Assembly: GCA_937899725.1 (NCBI GenBank)
Contig: CALCCA010000073.1
Coordinates: forward strand, 23,152-87,151
Reading direction: 5' to 3'
Length of the DNA stretch: 64,000 bases
Source of the DNA: an uncultured Halomicronema sp.
Lineage (GTDB): Bacteria > Cyanobacteriota > Cyanobacteriia > Phormidesmidales > Phormidesmidaceae
The notes beneath the pieces were generated by a model. The model made no database searches. It was given only the letters and a program-made list of their open reading frames with translations, and was not told where the DNA came from. Of the stretch, positions 53,537 to 62,622 are shown in pieces. Made by a program: the position numbers and the translations under genes. Numbering within the stretch: position 1 is the first letter of the stretch; every line of letters starts with the position of its first letter.

Positions 53537-53869
53537 TGTCCTCCAAGAGCGCCCGCCCCTTTCTACTTGAGTCGGGGAGGTATGGCAGAATACCCTTCGG
53601 GAAGGGCAAGGCCCTACGGAATGTAGAGTTCGAAATTCGGAGTTAAAAAGTCTGCTAGATAATGATTGCAGCCATTTGAGATGGCCTGATCAAACTACGG
53701 CTTGCTGTAGGGCGATCAACCATCGGCGAGGCCGGCGAGAGCCGCCGTGATCTAATACCGATTCTCTGCAACAAGGCTACCGATTGAGCTCTCCTGCCCC
53801 TTCGCCCTCCTGCGTTTTCAAGATGGCATTGAGAGTTCGATCATTGAGAACTGGTATAACAGCACCGCT
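53537..53869. other. Intergenic with small hairpin
   Basis: CCCTTC-GG-GAAGGG (53593-53606) is a small hairpin between convergent genes and may end either transcript. The rest of the 333 bases shows no gene. Confidence 0.4.
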
Positions 53870-55423
53870 CTAACGACTAATGGGCAACTGAATAATAAAT
53901 GCCGCTCCCGGCTCTAGATTTTGATCCAGACTGAGTTTTCCGCCATGATTGTCTTCCACAATCTGTCGAGCGATCGCGAGCCCTAAGCCCGTCCCCTGGC
54001 CCACCGGTTGAGTGGTAAAAAAGTAGTCAAATACTTTTGCTTGCTGGCTCTTTTCTATCCCCAAACCATTATCTTGAATTCGGATCACTGCCTGGTTTTG
54101 GTCGTTGATTTGAGTACTGATCTGAATCTGAGGCAATTGACTACCCCCTTCACTGTCACTTTTTTGGGTTCTGTAGGCAGTCTTTAAACTATCGATAGCA
54201 TTCGTGAGCACAGCCAAGACGACTTGATTAATTTGGGCCGGATTACATTCTACGGGCGGCATCGCCGTGTAGTCCTTAGTGACCTCTATTTTGGGATGTT
54301 TGCCACTCGCGACTAGCCGATGGTTGAGAATCACTAGAGTGCTCTCAATGCCCTCATGGAGGTCGATGCGCTTGATGCCAGATTCGTCCAGACGCGAAAA
54401 ATTGCGAAGTGACAGCACAATCTCACGAATGCGGGCAGACCCTAACCTCATAGAGGCTAATATCTTGGGCAGATCTTCTCGGATAAAATCGAGCTCGACC
54501 GCCTCACCGGCAGAATCTGAGATCGTGTCACTAACCGCTGCTGGTGTTCCCTGCGGGGATGATGGCAGTAGCCCGAGCAAACTGTTCACATAGCTTTCGG
54601 CGTAATACAGATTCGCATCGATAAAGTTAATCGGGTTGTTAATCTCATAGGCGATACCCGCCACTAGCTGGCCTAAGCTCGCCATCTTTTCACCTTGAAC
54701 CAGCTGCGCTTGAGACTGCTTCAACTGCTGCAGCGTTTCATTGAGTGCGGTGGTTTGATTTTGAATCGTTTTGACATACTCTGCCTGCTTGAGGGCGATA
54801 CCCAGCTGTTCAGCTACTTGCACGAGCAACTGCACTTCATGCCCTTGCCACTGTCGCGGCCCAGAATTTTGATAAGCCGCTAAGAGGCCCCACAGTTGAT
54901 TATTCAAATAGATGGCAATAATGGCGTAGGAGCGAGCCTGATAGCTGTTTAAGACTTCGACATAACAGTCACTAAAGCCAGCATTTTGAACGTCTTCGCA
55001 AACTCGGAATATTTTTCCCTGAACAAAAGCGCCTCCATAGGTGGCCTGAAAATGCGTATCAGCAGTTTGATGAGTGTTGAGCAGTCTGACACTGCAGTCA
55101 CTGACATTTTTAGCAATTAAATCGTTGTGCTTTTGCGCTTCAACTAAGGGGAGCCATCCTGAACGCAGGGCCTCAGACATAAAATAACCACTCCAATCTG
55201 GATTGAAGCGGTAGATGGCTACTCTATCGGCCCCTAAGAGATCAAGCATCTCTTGGTTAACCGTTTCACAGATAACCGAAAAATCAAGTGACCCTCGAAT
55301 TTGGTTAGTGATCTTGATCAGGGCATTTTGGGTCGCGATCAGGTCTGCTCTTGTCTGCGCGGTCGTAGAGGGCTCAGGAGAGTCCTCTGTTTCGTTCAGC
55401 TCTAGCATGGGGTCAGTCGTCAT
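53870..55423 (-). CDS. GAF-domain sensor kinase with Tyr in place of the phospho-acceptor His
   Basis: The 517-residue protein has a GAF domain (about residues 45-215) resembling cyanobacterial photosensory GAFs: DRVAIYRFNPDWSGYFMSEA, then NAGFSDCYVEVLNSYQ with Cys153 at the usual bilin-cysteine position, and NNQLWGLLAAYQ. A coiled coil leads to the dimerisation region LGQLVAGIAYEINNPINF, where most relatives have GIAHEINNP, so residue 259 is Tyr (codon 54647-54649). The ATPase domain is complete (LTNAIDSLK, DNGLGI, GQGTGLGLAI). It may act as a pseudokinase or phosphatase. Its ATG overlaps a small upstream frame by four bases. Confidence 0.9.
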   Translation of the reverse strand: MTTDPMLELNETEDSPEPSTTAQTRADLIATQNALIKITNQIRGSLDFSVICETVNQEMLDLLGADRVAIYRFNPDWSGYFMSEALRSGWLPLVEAQKHNDLIAKNVSDCSVRLLNTHQTADTHFQATYGGAFVQGKIFRVCEDVQNAGFSDCYVEVLNSYQARSYAIIAIYLNNQLWGLLAAYQNSGPRQWQGHEVQLLVQVAEQLGIALKQAEYVKTIQNQTTALNETLQQLKQSQAQLVQGEKMASLGQLVAGIAYEINNPINFIDANLYYAESYVNSLLGLLPSSPQGTPAAVSDTISDSAGEAVELDFIREDLPKILASMRLGSARIREIVLSLRNFSRLDESGIKRIDLHEGIESTLVILNHRLVASGKHPKIEVTKDYTAMPPVECNPAQINQVVLAVLTNAIDSLKTAYRTQKSDSEGGSQLPQIQISTQINDQNQAVIRIQDNGLGIEKSQQAKVFDYFFTTQPVGQGTGLGLAIARQIVEDNHGGKLSLDQNLEPGAAFIIQLPISR

Positions 55424-55602
55424 CTAAATAAATGAAGGTATCGCGAGGATAAAGACAACTCAATGGTTCCCATTTCATCTAAAGACATTACGGATTGTGT
55501 AGTTTCGACTAAGGGCAACCAAAAGCTGGGCTGAGCCGCTTTTTTGCCGTGGTCTACCGCTAACACACCAAAGTTGGGGTTTAAGATCGCCCTCAGGGGC
55601 AC
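55420..55602 (-). CDS. Possible small protein coupled to the GAF kinase (weak)
   Basis: The 60-codon frame starts at GTG 55602 and overlaps the kinase ATG by four bases (ATGA). The sequence PLRAILNPNFGVLAVDHGKK then SFWLPLVETTQSV has protein-like character, and the frame is open eight codons further upstream. It may be the fragment of a domain once fused to the kinase, or a translated leader. Confidence 0.3.
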   Translation of the reverse strand: MPLRAILNPNFGVLAVDHGKKAAQPSFWLPLVETTQSVMSLDEMGTIELSLSSRYLHLFR

Positions 55603-55830
55603 ATGGCTCAGATAACTATGGCTGCAAAATTAAGCGCGATCGCCGTGGATACCATTCGCTGGAGAATTCATGGTGGCGCTGTAGAGCTGGGCGATCTAAT
55701 TATAAATGCTGGCAAAGCTAAATTCATTGCCATGTTGCCCCATTTAGATTGCCATGGCATGATATTGCAAATCATTATCACTAAGACGGCATGTCTGTTT
55801 TGACCTCTGCCCTTGGTGTCTACTCGCAGC
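55603..55830. other. Divergent control region of the GAF kinase and AraC regulator
   Basis: The 228-bp region holds the Fur box at 55761-55779 and the two divergent promoters. A plus frame at 55603-55803 has no start signal and overlaps that box, so it is not called. Confidence 0.4.
55761..55779. promoter_or_regulatory. Fur box upstream of the AraC regulator
   Basis: GATATTGCAAATCATTATC matches the 19-bp Fur consensus GATAATGATAATCATTATC at 16 positions. It stands 52 bp before the AraC-type ATG, a position suited to repression by Fur when iron is sufficient. Confidence 0.75.
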
Positions 55831-56946
55831 ATGGCGCTTCAGTTTTTCAATCAAGTCTCTGACTATCTCCATCCTGGTAGCCCTAGTGATTCCAGGTTAT
55901 TTCATGCCGACCCGTCTGACCAGATTCAGGTCTGGTCGCCCCAAGTCGGGCAGGGGTATACCCAAACGATTCCCTTGCAGGAGGGCCTGAGCCTAGTCAT
56001 CATGGACTACGCCATTCACAGCACCTGCTTGAGCCGTGTTCCCGGCCCTCAAGGGCGTTGGCTAGAGCTGGAATTTCAGATGGTCGGGCCAGGAGCCGGT
56101 CAAAGTCGTTTTCTGCCCTATCTAGGCTCGCAGAACGGATTGAACGTCCGACCTGCTCAACCACCCCAGTTTAGGGTTGAGGTGATATGCCGCCCGCCGC
56201 TGTTTGAGTCTTACTCACAGACGCTCATTGAGCACATGGCTCCTCAAGACCAAGCCATCTTGTATGACTGGGCTCATTGGGTGCATCGATCGCAACGGGG
56301 GTATCGCGCCGCCTCGTCTCAGAGGGCGTTCGGCCAAATTTTGCAGGGGCAGATCGCCTCACCCCAGGCCTTTAGTGCCGATGATCCTTTTGAGAAGCTC
56401 GACTTTTGGGCCTTTGGCCGGTCTTGGCGATCGATGACGGCAGAGATGCATCAGGTGATCAGTCAAATTTTGAGCTGCCCCTACAGCGGCCAAGTTAGGC
56501 GGGCCTATTTAGAACGTCTGACGCTAGAACTGATTGCTCTCAAGCTCAAGGGGCTTAACCATTTAAAGCAACTCTCATACCCGCTAGTGACTGAGGACTT
56601 AGACGGCATCTACCAGGGCGCAAAGGTTTTGGCCTGTAATCTCAACAATCCCCCGTCGATCAATGACTTAGCCCGACAGGTGGGACTCAACCGCCTCAAG
56701 CTTAACCAGGGCTTTCATCAGGTGTATGGCACGACGCCTTTTCGCTACCTCCGAAACTGCCGCTTGGCGCTGGCCAGACATCTCCTCACCACCTCAGAAT
56801 TCGCCGTTGAAACGATCGCCCACCAGGTGGGATATACCAGCCGCAGCAACTTTGCCAGTGCCTTTCGGCAGCAGTTTGGCCTGAATCCCAAAACCTTTCA
56901 GCTCTATAGTCAGAACGGGCCTCAGCCCCAAAGTCGCGCCAGCTAA
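55831..56946 (+). CDS. AraC family regulator (PchR-like)
   Basis: The 371-residue protein has a variable N-terminal sensor domain and a C-terminal AraC DNA-binding domain. The first helix-turn-helix is SINDLARQVGLNRLKLNQGF, then HQVYGTTPFRYLRNCRLALA. The second ends AHQVGYTSRSNFASAFRQQF and GLNPKTF. PchR-type members sense a ferric siderophore and activate its uptake genes. The ATG at 55831 is taken; a TTG and GTG lie five or six codons upstream. The strong Fur box upstream and the TonB receptor gene directly downstream fit iron-siderophore control. Confidence 0.88.
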   Translation: MALQFFNQVSDYLHPGSPSDSRLFHADPSDQIQVWSPQVGQGYTQTIPLQEGLSLVIMDYAIHSTCLSRVPGPQGRWLELEFQMVGPGAGQSRFLPYLGSQNGLNVRPAQPPQFRVEVICRPPLFESYSQTLIEHMAPQDQAILYDWAHWVHRSQRGYRAASSQRAFGQILQGQIASPQAFSADDPFEKLDFWAFGRSWRSMTAEMHQVISQILSCPYSGQVRRAYLERLTLELIALKLKGLNHLKQLSYPLVTEDLDGIYQGAKVLACNLNNPPSINDLARQVGLNRLKLNQGFHQVYGTTPFRYLRNCRLALARHLLTTSEFAVETIAHQVGYTSRSNFASAFRQQFGLNPKTFQLYSQNGPQPQSRAS

Positions 56947-57056
56947 AGTCCTCGATTGCCGCCGCTGGCTGCCCAAACAATATTTACCCATAGGCTCTCC
57001 GGCGTTAAAGAAATGCGTTTGGGATTCAAAATTTTTGGGCTTAGCCCATACCTTAG

Positions 57057-57076
57057 TTGAGAATAATTCGCTTCAA
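57057..57076. promoter_or_regulatory. Fur-like box upstream of the TonB receptor
   Basis: TTGAGAATAATTCGCTTCAA has the Fur half site TGAGAATaATT and a degenerate second half. It stands about 75 bp before the receptor start, in the gap after the AraC gene. Confidence 0.6.
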
Positions 57077-57152
57077 GTTCAAGAAGATGGCAGTTGGCTC
57101 ACGGAGTTGGCTAGTGGTCAATTGAGCTGAGCCATCGTGTATGAGGAAACTG

Positions 57153-59903
57153 ATGGAAAAAGTGTTGCTGAGCTTAAATCTGCTGGCACTGATGAGTCTG
57201 GCAGGCGGACAGATGGCGCAAGCGCAGGTGCTGACGGGTCAGTTTGTCTCCGAGCTGGAAGACGTTGATGAAACCGAAACCGACGTCAACAGACAGGCCG
57301 TGTTCGCTTTAGCGTCAGGCGATATCAAAGAACTAGAGGCTAAAGCAGAGGAGCCGGAAGCGTTGGCAGAGTCTCTCCAGCAGAGAATCGCATCTGAGTT
57401 AGAAAACCCCACAGACACAGCCGTCGAAGTAGCAGAGCTTCCTCTATCTATCGTTGGGCTGAGCGGAGTCGAAGCCCAACCTGCCACCACTGTTGACGAA
57501 TGGCTGGCACAAATCGAGGCTTCGCTAGTGCAAATCATTGGAGTGCGGCTAGAAGAGACCGCAGCAGGCTTGCAGATTGTTTTAGAAACGGCTGAGGGTG
57601 AGCTAACTGCACCCACTACGACCGTGTCAGGCAATGCCCTGATTGCCGAAATTCCCAACGCGGTGCTGGCGCTGCCAGAGGGCGATGAGTTTCAGCAGTT
57701 TGAACCGGCGGGCGGCATTGCCCTGGTACAGGTCACGGGGTTACCCGATGGCCGGGTGCAGGTCGTCATTACCGGGACAGAGACCGCCCCGACGGCAGAG
57801 TTGAGTCTGACGCCAGTTGGATTGACTCTGGGGATCACCCCAGGGATGGCCCCAGCCGATACAGCAGACGATGAGGCGCTGCGAGTCGTAGTCACTGGTG
57901 AGGAAGGGAGTCGTTACGTTGAACCGAATACTTCAACGGCAACGCGCACTGACACCCCACTGCGCGATGTGCCGCAATCAATTCAAGTAATTCCCCGGGA
58001 GGTGCTAGAAGATCAGCAGGTGATTCGGCTGAATGATGCGCTGCGCAATGTCAGCGGCGTGGTGTCAGCAGACCGAACGGGTAGTAGTCAACGATTTATT
58101 CTCCGAGGTTTTGATGATCCCGCAATTTTGCGGGATGGGTTTAGATTGACGTTTGGCGGGGTTGGCAATGCTGGCGTTCAAGAACTCGCTAACCTCGAAA
58201 CCATAGAAGTCCTGAAAGGACCGGCCTCGATTCTGTTTGGCTCGGTGGAGCCGGGTGGGGTGATTAATCTAGTCACCAAGCAGCCTTTGAGTGAACCGTT
58301 TTATGACCTCAATGTACGGTTAGGTAATCGCACTCTAATTGAACCCAGTCTTGATTTTTCTGGGCCGCTAACTGAGGATGGTCGTCTGCTTTATCGGTTG
58401 AATGCCCTCCATCGCAGGGAAGACAGCTTCCGCGATTTTGACAACGATTTTAATCGCTCTTTCATTGCCCCCGTTGTGAGATGGCAAATTAGCGATCGCA
58501 CTGACTTAACCCTCAATTTTGAATACCTTGATTCTGAGGGGCCTTCCGATGTCGGTCTAGTTGCTTTGGGCGATGAAGTCGCCGATATTCCGTTTGATCG
58601 AGTTTTAGGTGGCCCCGGCGATTTCTTTCAAAGTGAAACGGTACGCATCGGTTATGACTTTGAGCATCGCTTTAGCGACAGCTGGCAGCTACGCCATGCT
58701 TTTAGATTCAATAGCTTTGATATACAGAATTCAGAACAATTCGTTGCCCTTGTCTTCGATGAAGCTACCGGAAATTTAGGTCGATCGCTGCTGTCTTCGA
58801 GTCAAGATCAAGACGTTTTTGAACTCCAAACCAATGTGGTGGGCGAATTTAACACCGGCTCCATTGAACATACCTTACTGTTTGGGGTTGATTTATTTCG
58901 TCGTGAGAATCCCCGCTTTGATACGTTTGGCGTGCTCTCACTAGAAATTATCAATATTTTTGATCCTGTTTACAGCGACTCACGTCCTGATCCAGCCACG
59001 AATCCGATCTTTATTGATAACGATACCCAAACGGATACCCTGGGCGTTTACATTCAGGATCAAATCAGTCTGTTAGATAATCTGAAGTTACTGCTTGGGG
59101 TGCGCTATGAAACCGTTGACCAAGAAGTTACGAATAACCCAACCTTTTTTAATCCAATAGGGTCTGAAACCAGTCAGAATGAAAATGCCTTCAGCCCTCG
59201 CATTGGGCTAGTCTACCAACCCATCGAAGCGGTTTCACTGTACGGCAGCTTTAGTCGATCTTTTGCGCCCAACATGGGCACAACGTTTGAGGGTGACCTG
59301 CTGGAACCCGAACGGGGCGAACAATTTGAAATTGGTGCCAGAGCTGAATTACTAGCGGGTAGACTGACGGCCAATCTGGCGTTGTTCAACACCACTAAGC
59401 AGAACGTAGAGACACCTGATCCCAACAATTTTGGTTCTGTGGTTGCCACTGGCGAGCAACGCAGCCAAGGGATTGAATTGGATGTGGCTGGAGCAGTTTT
59501 GCCGGGCTGGAATATCATCGCCAACTATGCCTATACCGATGCCGACATCACTGAAGACAACAGCGATATTGATGGTAATCGCTTGTTTGGCGTGCCGGAG
59601 CATAATTTCAACCTATGGACGACCTACGACATTCAAGACGGCCCGCTGACGGGATTAGGCTTTGGTCTGGGTCTGAACTATGTGAGTGAGCGATTTGGCG
59701 ATAATGACAACAGTTTTGCGTTAGACAGCTACTTCCTTATTAATGCAGCGATTTCCTATGAACGTGATAACTGGCAGGCGGGTTTAAACATTCGCAACCT
59801 TTTTGATGTGGATTATATAGAGGGGACTCAAAATAATCGCTTGTCTTTCATTTCTCCGGGTGAGGGGTTTACGTTAGTTGGCTCATTTTCCATTGAATTT
59901 TGA
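57153..59903 (+). CDS. TonB-dependent siderophore receptor with AMIN-like N-terminal domain
   Basis: The 916-residue outer-membrane protein has a signal peptide (LLSLNLLALMSLAGGQMAQA). An acidic linker and an AMIN-like domain follow (about residues 110-225: VDEWLAQIEASLVQIIGVRL, LQIVLETAEGEL). Then comes the plug (about 265-380: TPLRDVPQSIQVIPREVLED, GFDDPAILRDGFR, IEVLKGPASILFGSVEPGGV), and the beta-barrel ends in LVGSFSIEF with a terminal Phe. This is the usual cyanobacterial FhuA/schizokinen-type layout. ATG 57153 is preferred because AGGA precedes it; ATG 57141 is an alternative. The stop is five bases before the binding-protein ATG. Confidence 0.93.
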   Translation: MEKVLLSLNLLALMSLAGGQMAQAQVLTGQFVSELEDVDETETDVNRQAVFALASGDIKELEAKAEEPEALAESLQQRIASELENPTDTAVEVAELPLSIVGLSGVEAQPATTVDEWLAQIEASLVQIIGVRLEETAAGLQIVLETAEGELTAPTTTVSGNALIAEIPNAVLALPEGDEFQQFEPAGGIALVQVTGLPDGRVQVVITGTETAPTAELSLTPVGLTLGITPGMAPADTADDEALRVVVTGEEGSRYVEPNTSTATRTDTPLRDVPQSIQVIPREVLEDQQVIRLNDALRNVSGVVSADRTGSSQRFILRGFDDPAILRDGFRLTFGGVGNAGVQELANLETIEVLKGPASILFGSVEPGGVINLVTKQPLSEPFYDLNVRLGNRTLIEPSLDFSGPLTEDGRLLYRLNALHRREDSFRDFDNDFNRSFIAPVVRWQISDRTDLTLNFEYLDSEGPSDVGLVALGDEVADIPFDRVLGGPGDFFQSETVRIGYDFEHRFSDSWQLRHAFRFNSFDIQNSEQFVALVFDEATGNLGRSLLSSSQDQDVFELQTNVVGEFNTGSIEHTLLFGVDLFRRENPRFDTFGVLSLEIINIFDPVYSDSRPDPATNPIFIDNDTQTDTLGVYIQDQISLLDNLKLLLGVRYETVDQEVTNNPTFFNPIGSETSQNENAFSPRIGLVYQPIEAVSLYGSFSRSFAPNMGTTFEGDLLEPERGEQFEIGARAELLAGRLTANLALFNTTKQNVETPDPNNFGSVVATGEQRSQGIELDVAGAVLPGWNIIANYAYTDADITEDNSDIDGNRLFGVPEHNFNLWTTYDIQDGPLTGLGFGLGLNYVSERFGDNDNSFALDSYFLINAAISYERDNWQAGLNIRNLFDVDYIEGTQNNRLSFISPGEGFTLVGSFSIEF
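57453..57480. repeat. Interspersed hairpin repeat inside the receptor gene
   Basis: GTTGGGCT (57453-57460) and AGCCCAAC (57473-57480) frame GAGCGGAGTCGA. The motif TGAGCGGAGTCG (57460-57471) also forms the right arm of the hairpin at 28165-28177. The repeat is in frame and encodes part of the linker before the AMIN-like domain. Confidence 0.75.
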
Positions 59904-59908
59904 ATACT

Positions 59909-60997
59909 ATGTCCACACTAAGACGAATGATTGGTTGGTTAGTTTTGAGTGTGCTCACCGCAGGTCTCATTATTGGGTGTGGGCTGTCAGAGAGCCCTGA
60001 ATCAGACCCAAGTCCGACGGTTGATGCTTCACCCCAACTACCGGATACGGATTGCCGCGTACTTGAACATGACTTAGGTAAAACCGAAGTCTGTGGGCAA
60101 CCCCAAAACGTGGCTGTTATCGGTGTTCATAGCCTCGATTTGCTACTATCCCTAGGAGTTCAACCGACAGGGTATGCCGCTTCCAGCCCCCATGGTGGAG
60201 AGATCTTTGATCAGCCAGTGCAGCAGATTCCTTATTTGGGTCATCTGGTCACAACCCAACCGGTAAATTTGGGGCGCGGTGGCGAACCCTCTCTAGAAAA
60301 ACTGGCAGCGCTTAAGCCAGACCTGATTGTCGGTGAAGCCAGCCGCTCGGATAACTACGATCTACTCACGCAAATTGCGCCGACGCTGCAATGGCAGAAT
60401 CGCATGGCGAAAGGCCAATGGCAGGAGAGTTTGCAAACGATCGCAGCGGCCTTAGGGCAGGATGAAAAAGCCGCAGCAGTCATTCAGCAGTATGAGGCCC
60501 GTATCGCTGCTGCGCATGCTGATTTGGCTGATGTGGTGGCTGCGTACCCCAAGCTGTTGCTGTTGGGAGCCAACCGATTGGATGAGAGCGCTTTTGTCAT
60601 TAGTGAAGATAGCTATTTGGGTGAACTGTTGGGTGGCGTTGGCTTTCAGCTCGTTTCTCAACCTAACGCCATCGACACTGCACCAATTTCAATCGAAGCC
60701 CTGCCAGAGCTAAATGATGCCGATACCATCATTATCCTGGGCTATGACTTTGATGCTATTAATGAGCAGTTGGAGAATTCAAACCTATCTGATGAGGCGT
60801 CAATAGACGAGCGACTTGAGACGCAACAGGTGAAAGCGATTAAACAGGATTGGGAAGCGAATGCGATCGCTCAATCTCTCACCGCCAGTCAAGCAAACCG
60901 TGTCTATTTCGCCACCTTCTACAAATGGAATGCGCTCAATGGCCCTGCTGGTGCAGAGCTGATTTTGGCGGAACTGCGTCAGTTTTTCCTGAAATGA
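59909..60997 (+). CDS. Iron-siderophore ABC transporter substrate-binding lipoprotein
   Basis: The 362-residue product has a signal peptide with lipobox (LIIGCG, Cys about residue 24) and the FecB/FhuD-type fold: QNVAVIGVHSLDLLLSLGVQ, LEKLAALKPDLIVGEASRSD, LLTQIAPTLQW, then YPKLLLLGANRL and SYLGELLGGVGFQLVSQPN. It delivers ferric siderophore from the receptor to an inner-membrane permease. The ATG at 59909 starts five bases after the receptor stop, and a TTG that overlaps the stop is an alternative. No permease is in the window. Confidence 0.92.
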   Translation: MSTLRRMIGWLVLSVLTAGLIIGCGLSESPESDPSPTVDASPQLPDTDCRVLEHDLGKTEVCGQPQNVAVIGVHSLDLLLSLGVQPTGYAASSPHGGEIFDQPVQQIPYLGHLVTTQPVNLGRGGEPSLEKLAALKPDLIVGEASRSDNYDLLTQIAPTLQWQNRMAKGQWQESLQTIAAALGQDEKAAAVIQQYEARIAAAHADLADVVAAYPKLLLLGANRLDESAFVISEDSYLGELLGGVGFQLVSQPNAIDTAPISIEALPELNDADTIIILGYDFDAINEQLENSNLSDEASIDERLETQQVKAIKQDWEANAIAQSLTASQANRVYFATFYKWNALNGPAGAELILAELRQFFLK

Positions 60998-61151
60998 CGG
61001 AGAGCGAAATCTCTAAACCTCGTCATAATGCGTTTCGGAGTCAACCCCCCTAGCGAGTCGCGATCGCCTTGTCTAATCTGTTGCAGCGGCCATCTTTCGC
61101 GCATCTAAACGGCCCAGCGATCGCGACGGATTAGAGCACACATCATTATCC

Positions 61152-62438
61152 ATGCGTACCTTCCTCATCATTTGGCTCGGTCAATTTGCCTCATCCCTTG
61201 GCTCCGAGATGACCAACTTTGCGATCACTATTTGGGCCTGGGAAGTCACGGGTCAGGCTACGCCGCTCTCGTTCATCATGGTGGCGACCCAGATTCCCCG
61301 CCTGCTGATTTCCCCCTTTGCTGGCCTCTGGGTAGATCAATTTAATCGCAAAACGCTAATGCTGTTAGGCGATGCCGTCGCTGGGCTCTCCACGCTGGCG
61401 CTATTGGGCTTGTTGCTGACAGATAACCTACAAACTTGGCAGCTTTATGTATCTGGAGCTGTGAATGGTCTGTTCGGCTATATCCAAGGACTGGCTCATT
61501 CCGCCTCTATTTCCCTACTCATTCCGTCCAAGCACTATGCCCGCGCCTCGGCCTTCGAATCACTCCAGATGTCGGGCAGCTATGTGATTGCCCCGGCGAT
61601 CGCCGGAGCCCTGTATGGGATTGCGGGTCTCAGCGGGATTTTGGCCATTGACTTAGTCACTTTTGGGGTGGCGATCGCGACCCTCAGTGCCGTTCAGATT
61701 CCCCAACCGACCCCAGCCCCCAAAGCACTAGATGAATCGGCTTGGCAATCACTCACCTTTGGTTTTCGCTACCTCTGGCAGCATCCCGGTCTAAGAGCAC
61801 TTTTGGGCTTTTTCCTCATCAGCAACTTGATTAACAGTGCCAGCTTCAGCGTCTTTGCGCCCATGGTGTTGGCTCGCAACGGCAATAATGCGGCAGCTAT
61901 GGGGACGCTGTTTTCCTTTTTTGGCATGGGCGGGCTTATCGGCGGTTTGACCCTGGGGATCTGGGGCGGGCCTAAACGACGCATCCACGGAATCTTCATT
62001 TTTAGCGCCATCTGGAAGGTGGGTTTAATGGTGCTGGCCATCACCCGAAATTTTGCCATCCATATCGGCACGGCCCTCGCTAGCGGATTTTGCTCGCCCT
62101 TTCCGGGGAGCTGTAGTCAGGCGATTTGGCGAGTTCAGGTGGCACCAGAAGTCCAAGGACGAGTGTTTGCGAGTCGATTTCTGGTGACGCAGTTAGCGAC
62201 GCCAATCGGGGCGGCGATCGCTGGTCCCTTAGCCGATCAGGTCTTTGAGCCCGCCCTGCAACCAGAGGGATTCCTAGCCGATACGCTGCTGGGCCAGATA
62301 TTTGGTGTTGGCGCTGGCGCTGGCATGGCTTTACAGATGACCTTGTTTGCCAGTTTCGGGCTAGTCGTTGCCCTCGGAGGATACGGCATTAAACCGCTCA
62401 TGACATTAGAAGATACGCCGACCAAACCAGCTACATAA
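61152..62438 (+). CDS. MFS transporter (EntS/MFS_3-like)
   Basis: The 428-residue protein has about 12 membrane spans. The family pattern is TFLIIWLGQFASSLGSEMTN at the N-terminus, FAGLWVDQFNRKTLMLLGD (the loop-2 motif), and GGLIGGLTLGIWGG with PKRRIHGIF in the middle. The EntS-like group exports enterobactin or other siderophores and related compounds. It follows the binding-protein gene by 150 bp on the same strand. CATCATTATC lies directly before the ATG, a possible Fur half site. Export or import cannot be told from sequence. Confidence 0.88.
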   Translation: MRTFLIIWLGQFASSLGSEMTNFAITIWAWEVTGQATPLSFIMVATQIPRLLISPFAGLWVDQFNRKTLMLLGDAVAGLSTLALLGLLLTDNLQTWQLYVSGAVNGLFGYIQGLAHSASISLLIPSKHYARASAFESLQMSGSYVIAPAIAGALYGIAGLSGILAIDLVTFGVAIATLSAVQIPQPTPAPKALDESAWQSLTFGFRYLWQHPGLRALLGFFLISNLINSASFSVFAPMVLARNGNNAAAMGTLFSFFGMGGLIGGLTLGIWGGPKRRIHGIFIFSAIWKVGLMVLAITRNFAIHIGTALASGFCSPFPGSCSQAIWRVQVAPEVQGRVFASRFLVTQLATPIGAAIAGPLADQVFEPALQPEGFLADTLLGQIFGVGAGAGMALQMTLFASFGLVVALGGYGIKPLMTLEDTPTKPAT

Positions 62439-62622
62439 TGGTCTCTCTTACTGGGGGAAAGATGCTTAGGGCAAACCCATGGTATGCGAGTGATCAGCTC
62501 GCCGAATGCATCGCATTGCCTGAGATTGGAGTTTAATCTCAATAGTCGGAATCGAGGGCAGAGCTACTTTTTCGCTTGCTTTGGCAGTAATTCGACTGCA
62601 CGCTGCCTGGTCTCTGGGCCGG

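Noticed and set aside
55603..55803. 66-codon plus frame before the AraC gene
   Set aside because: It runs across the Fur box and has no ribosome binding site or family.
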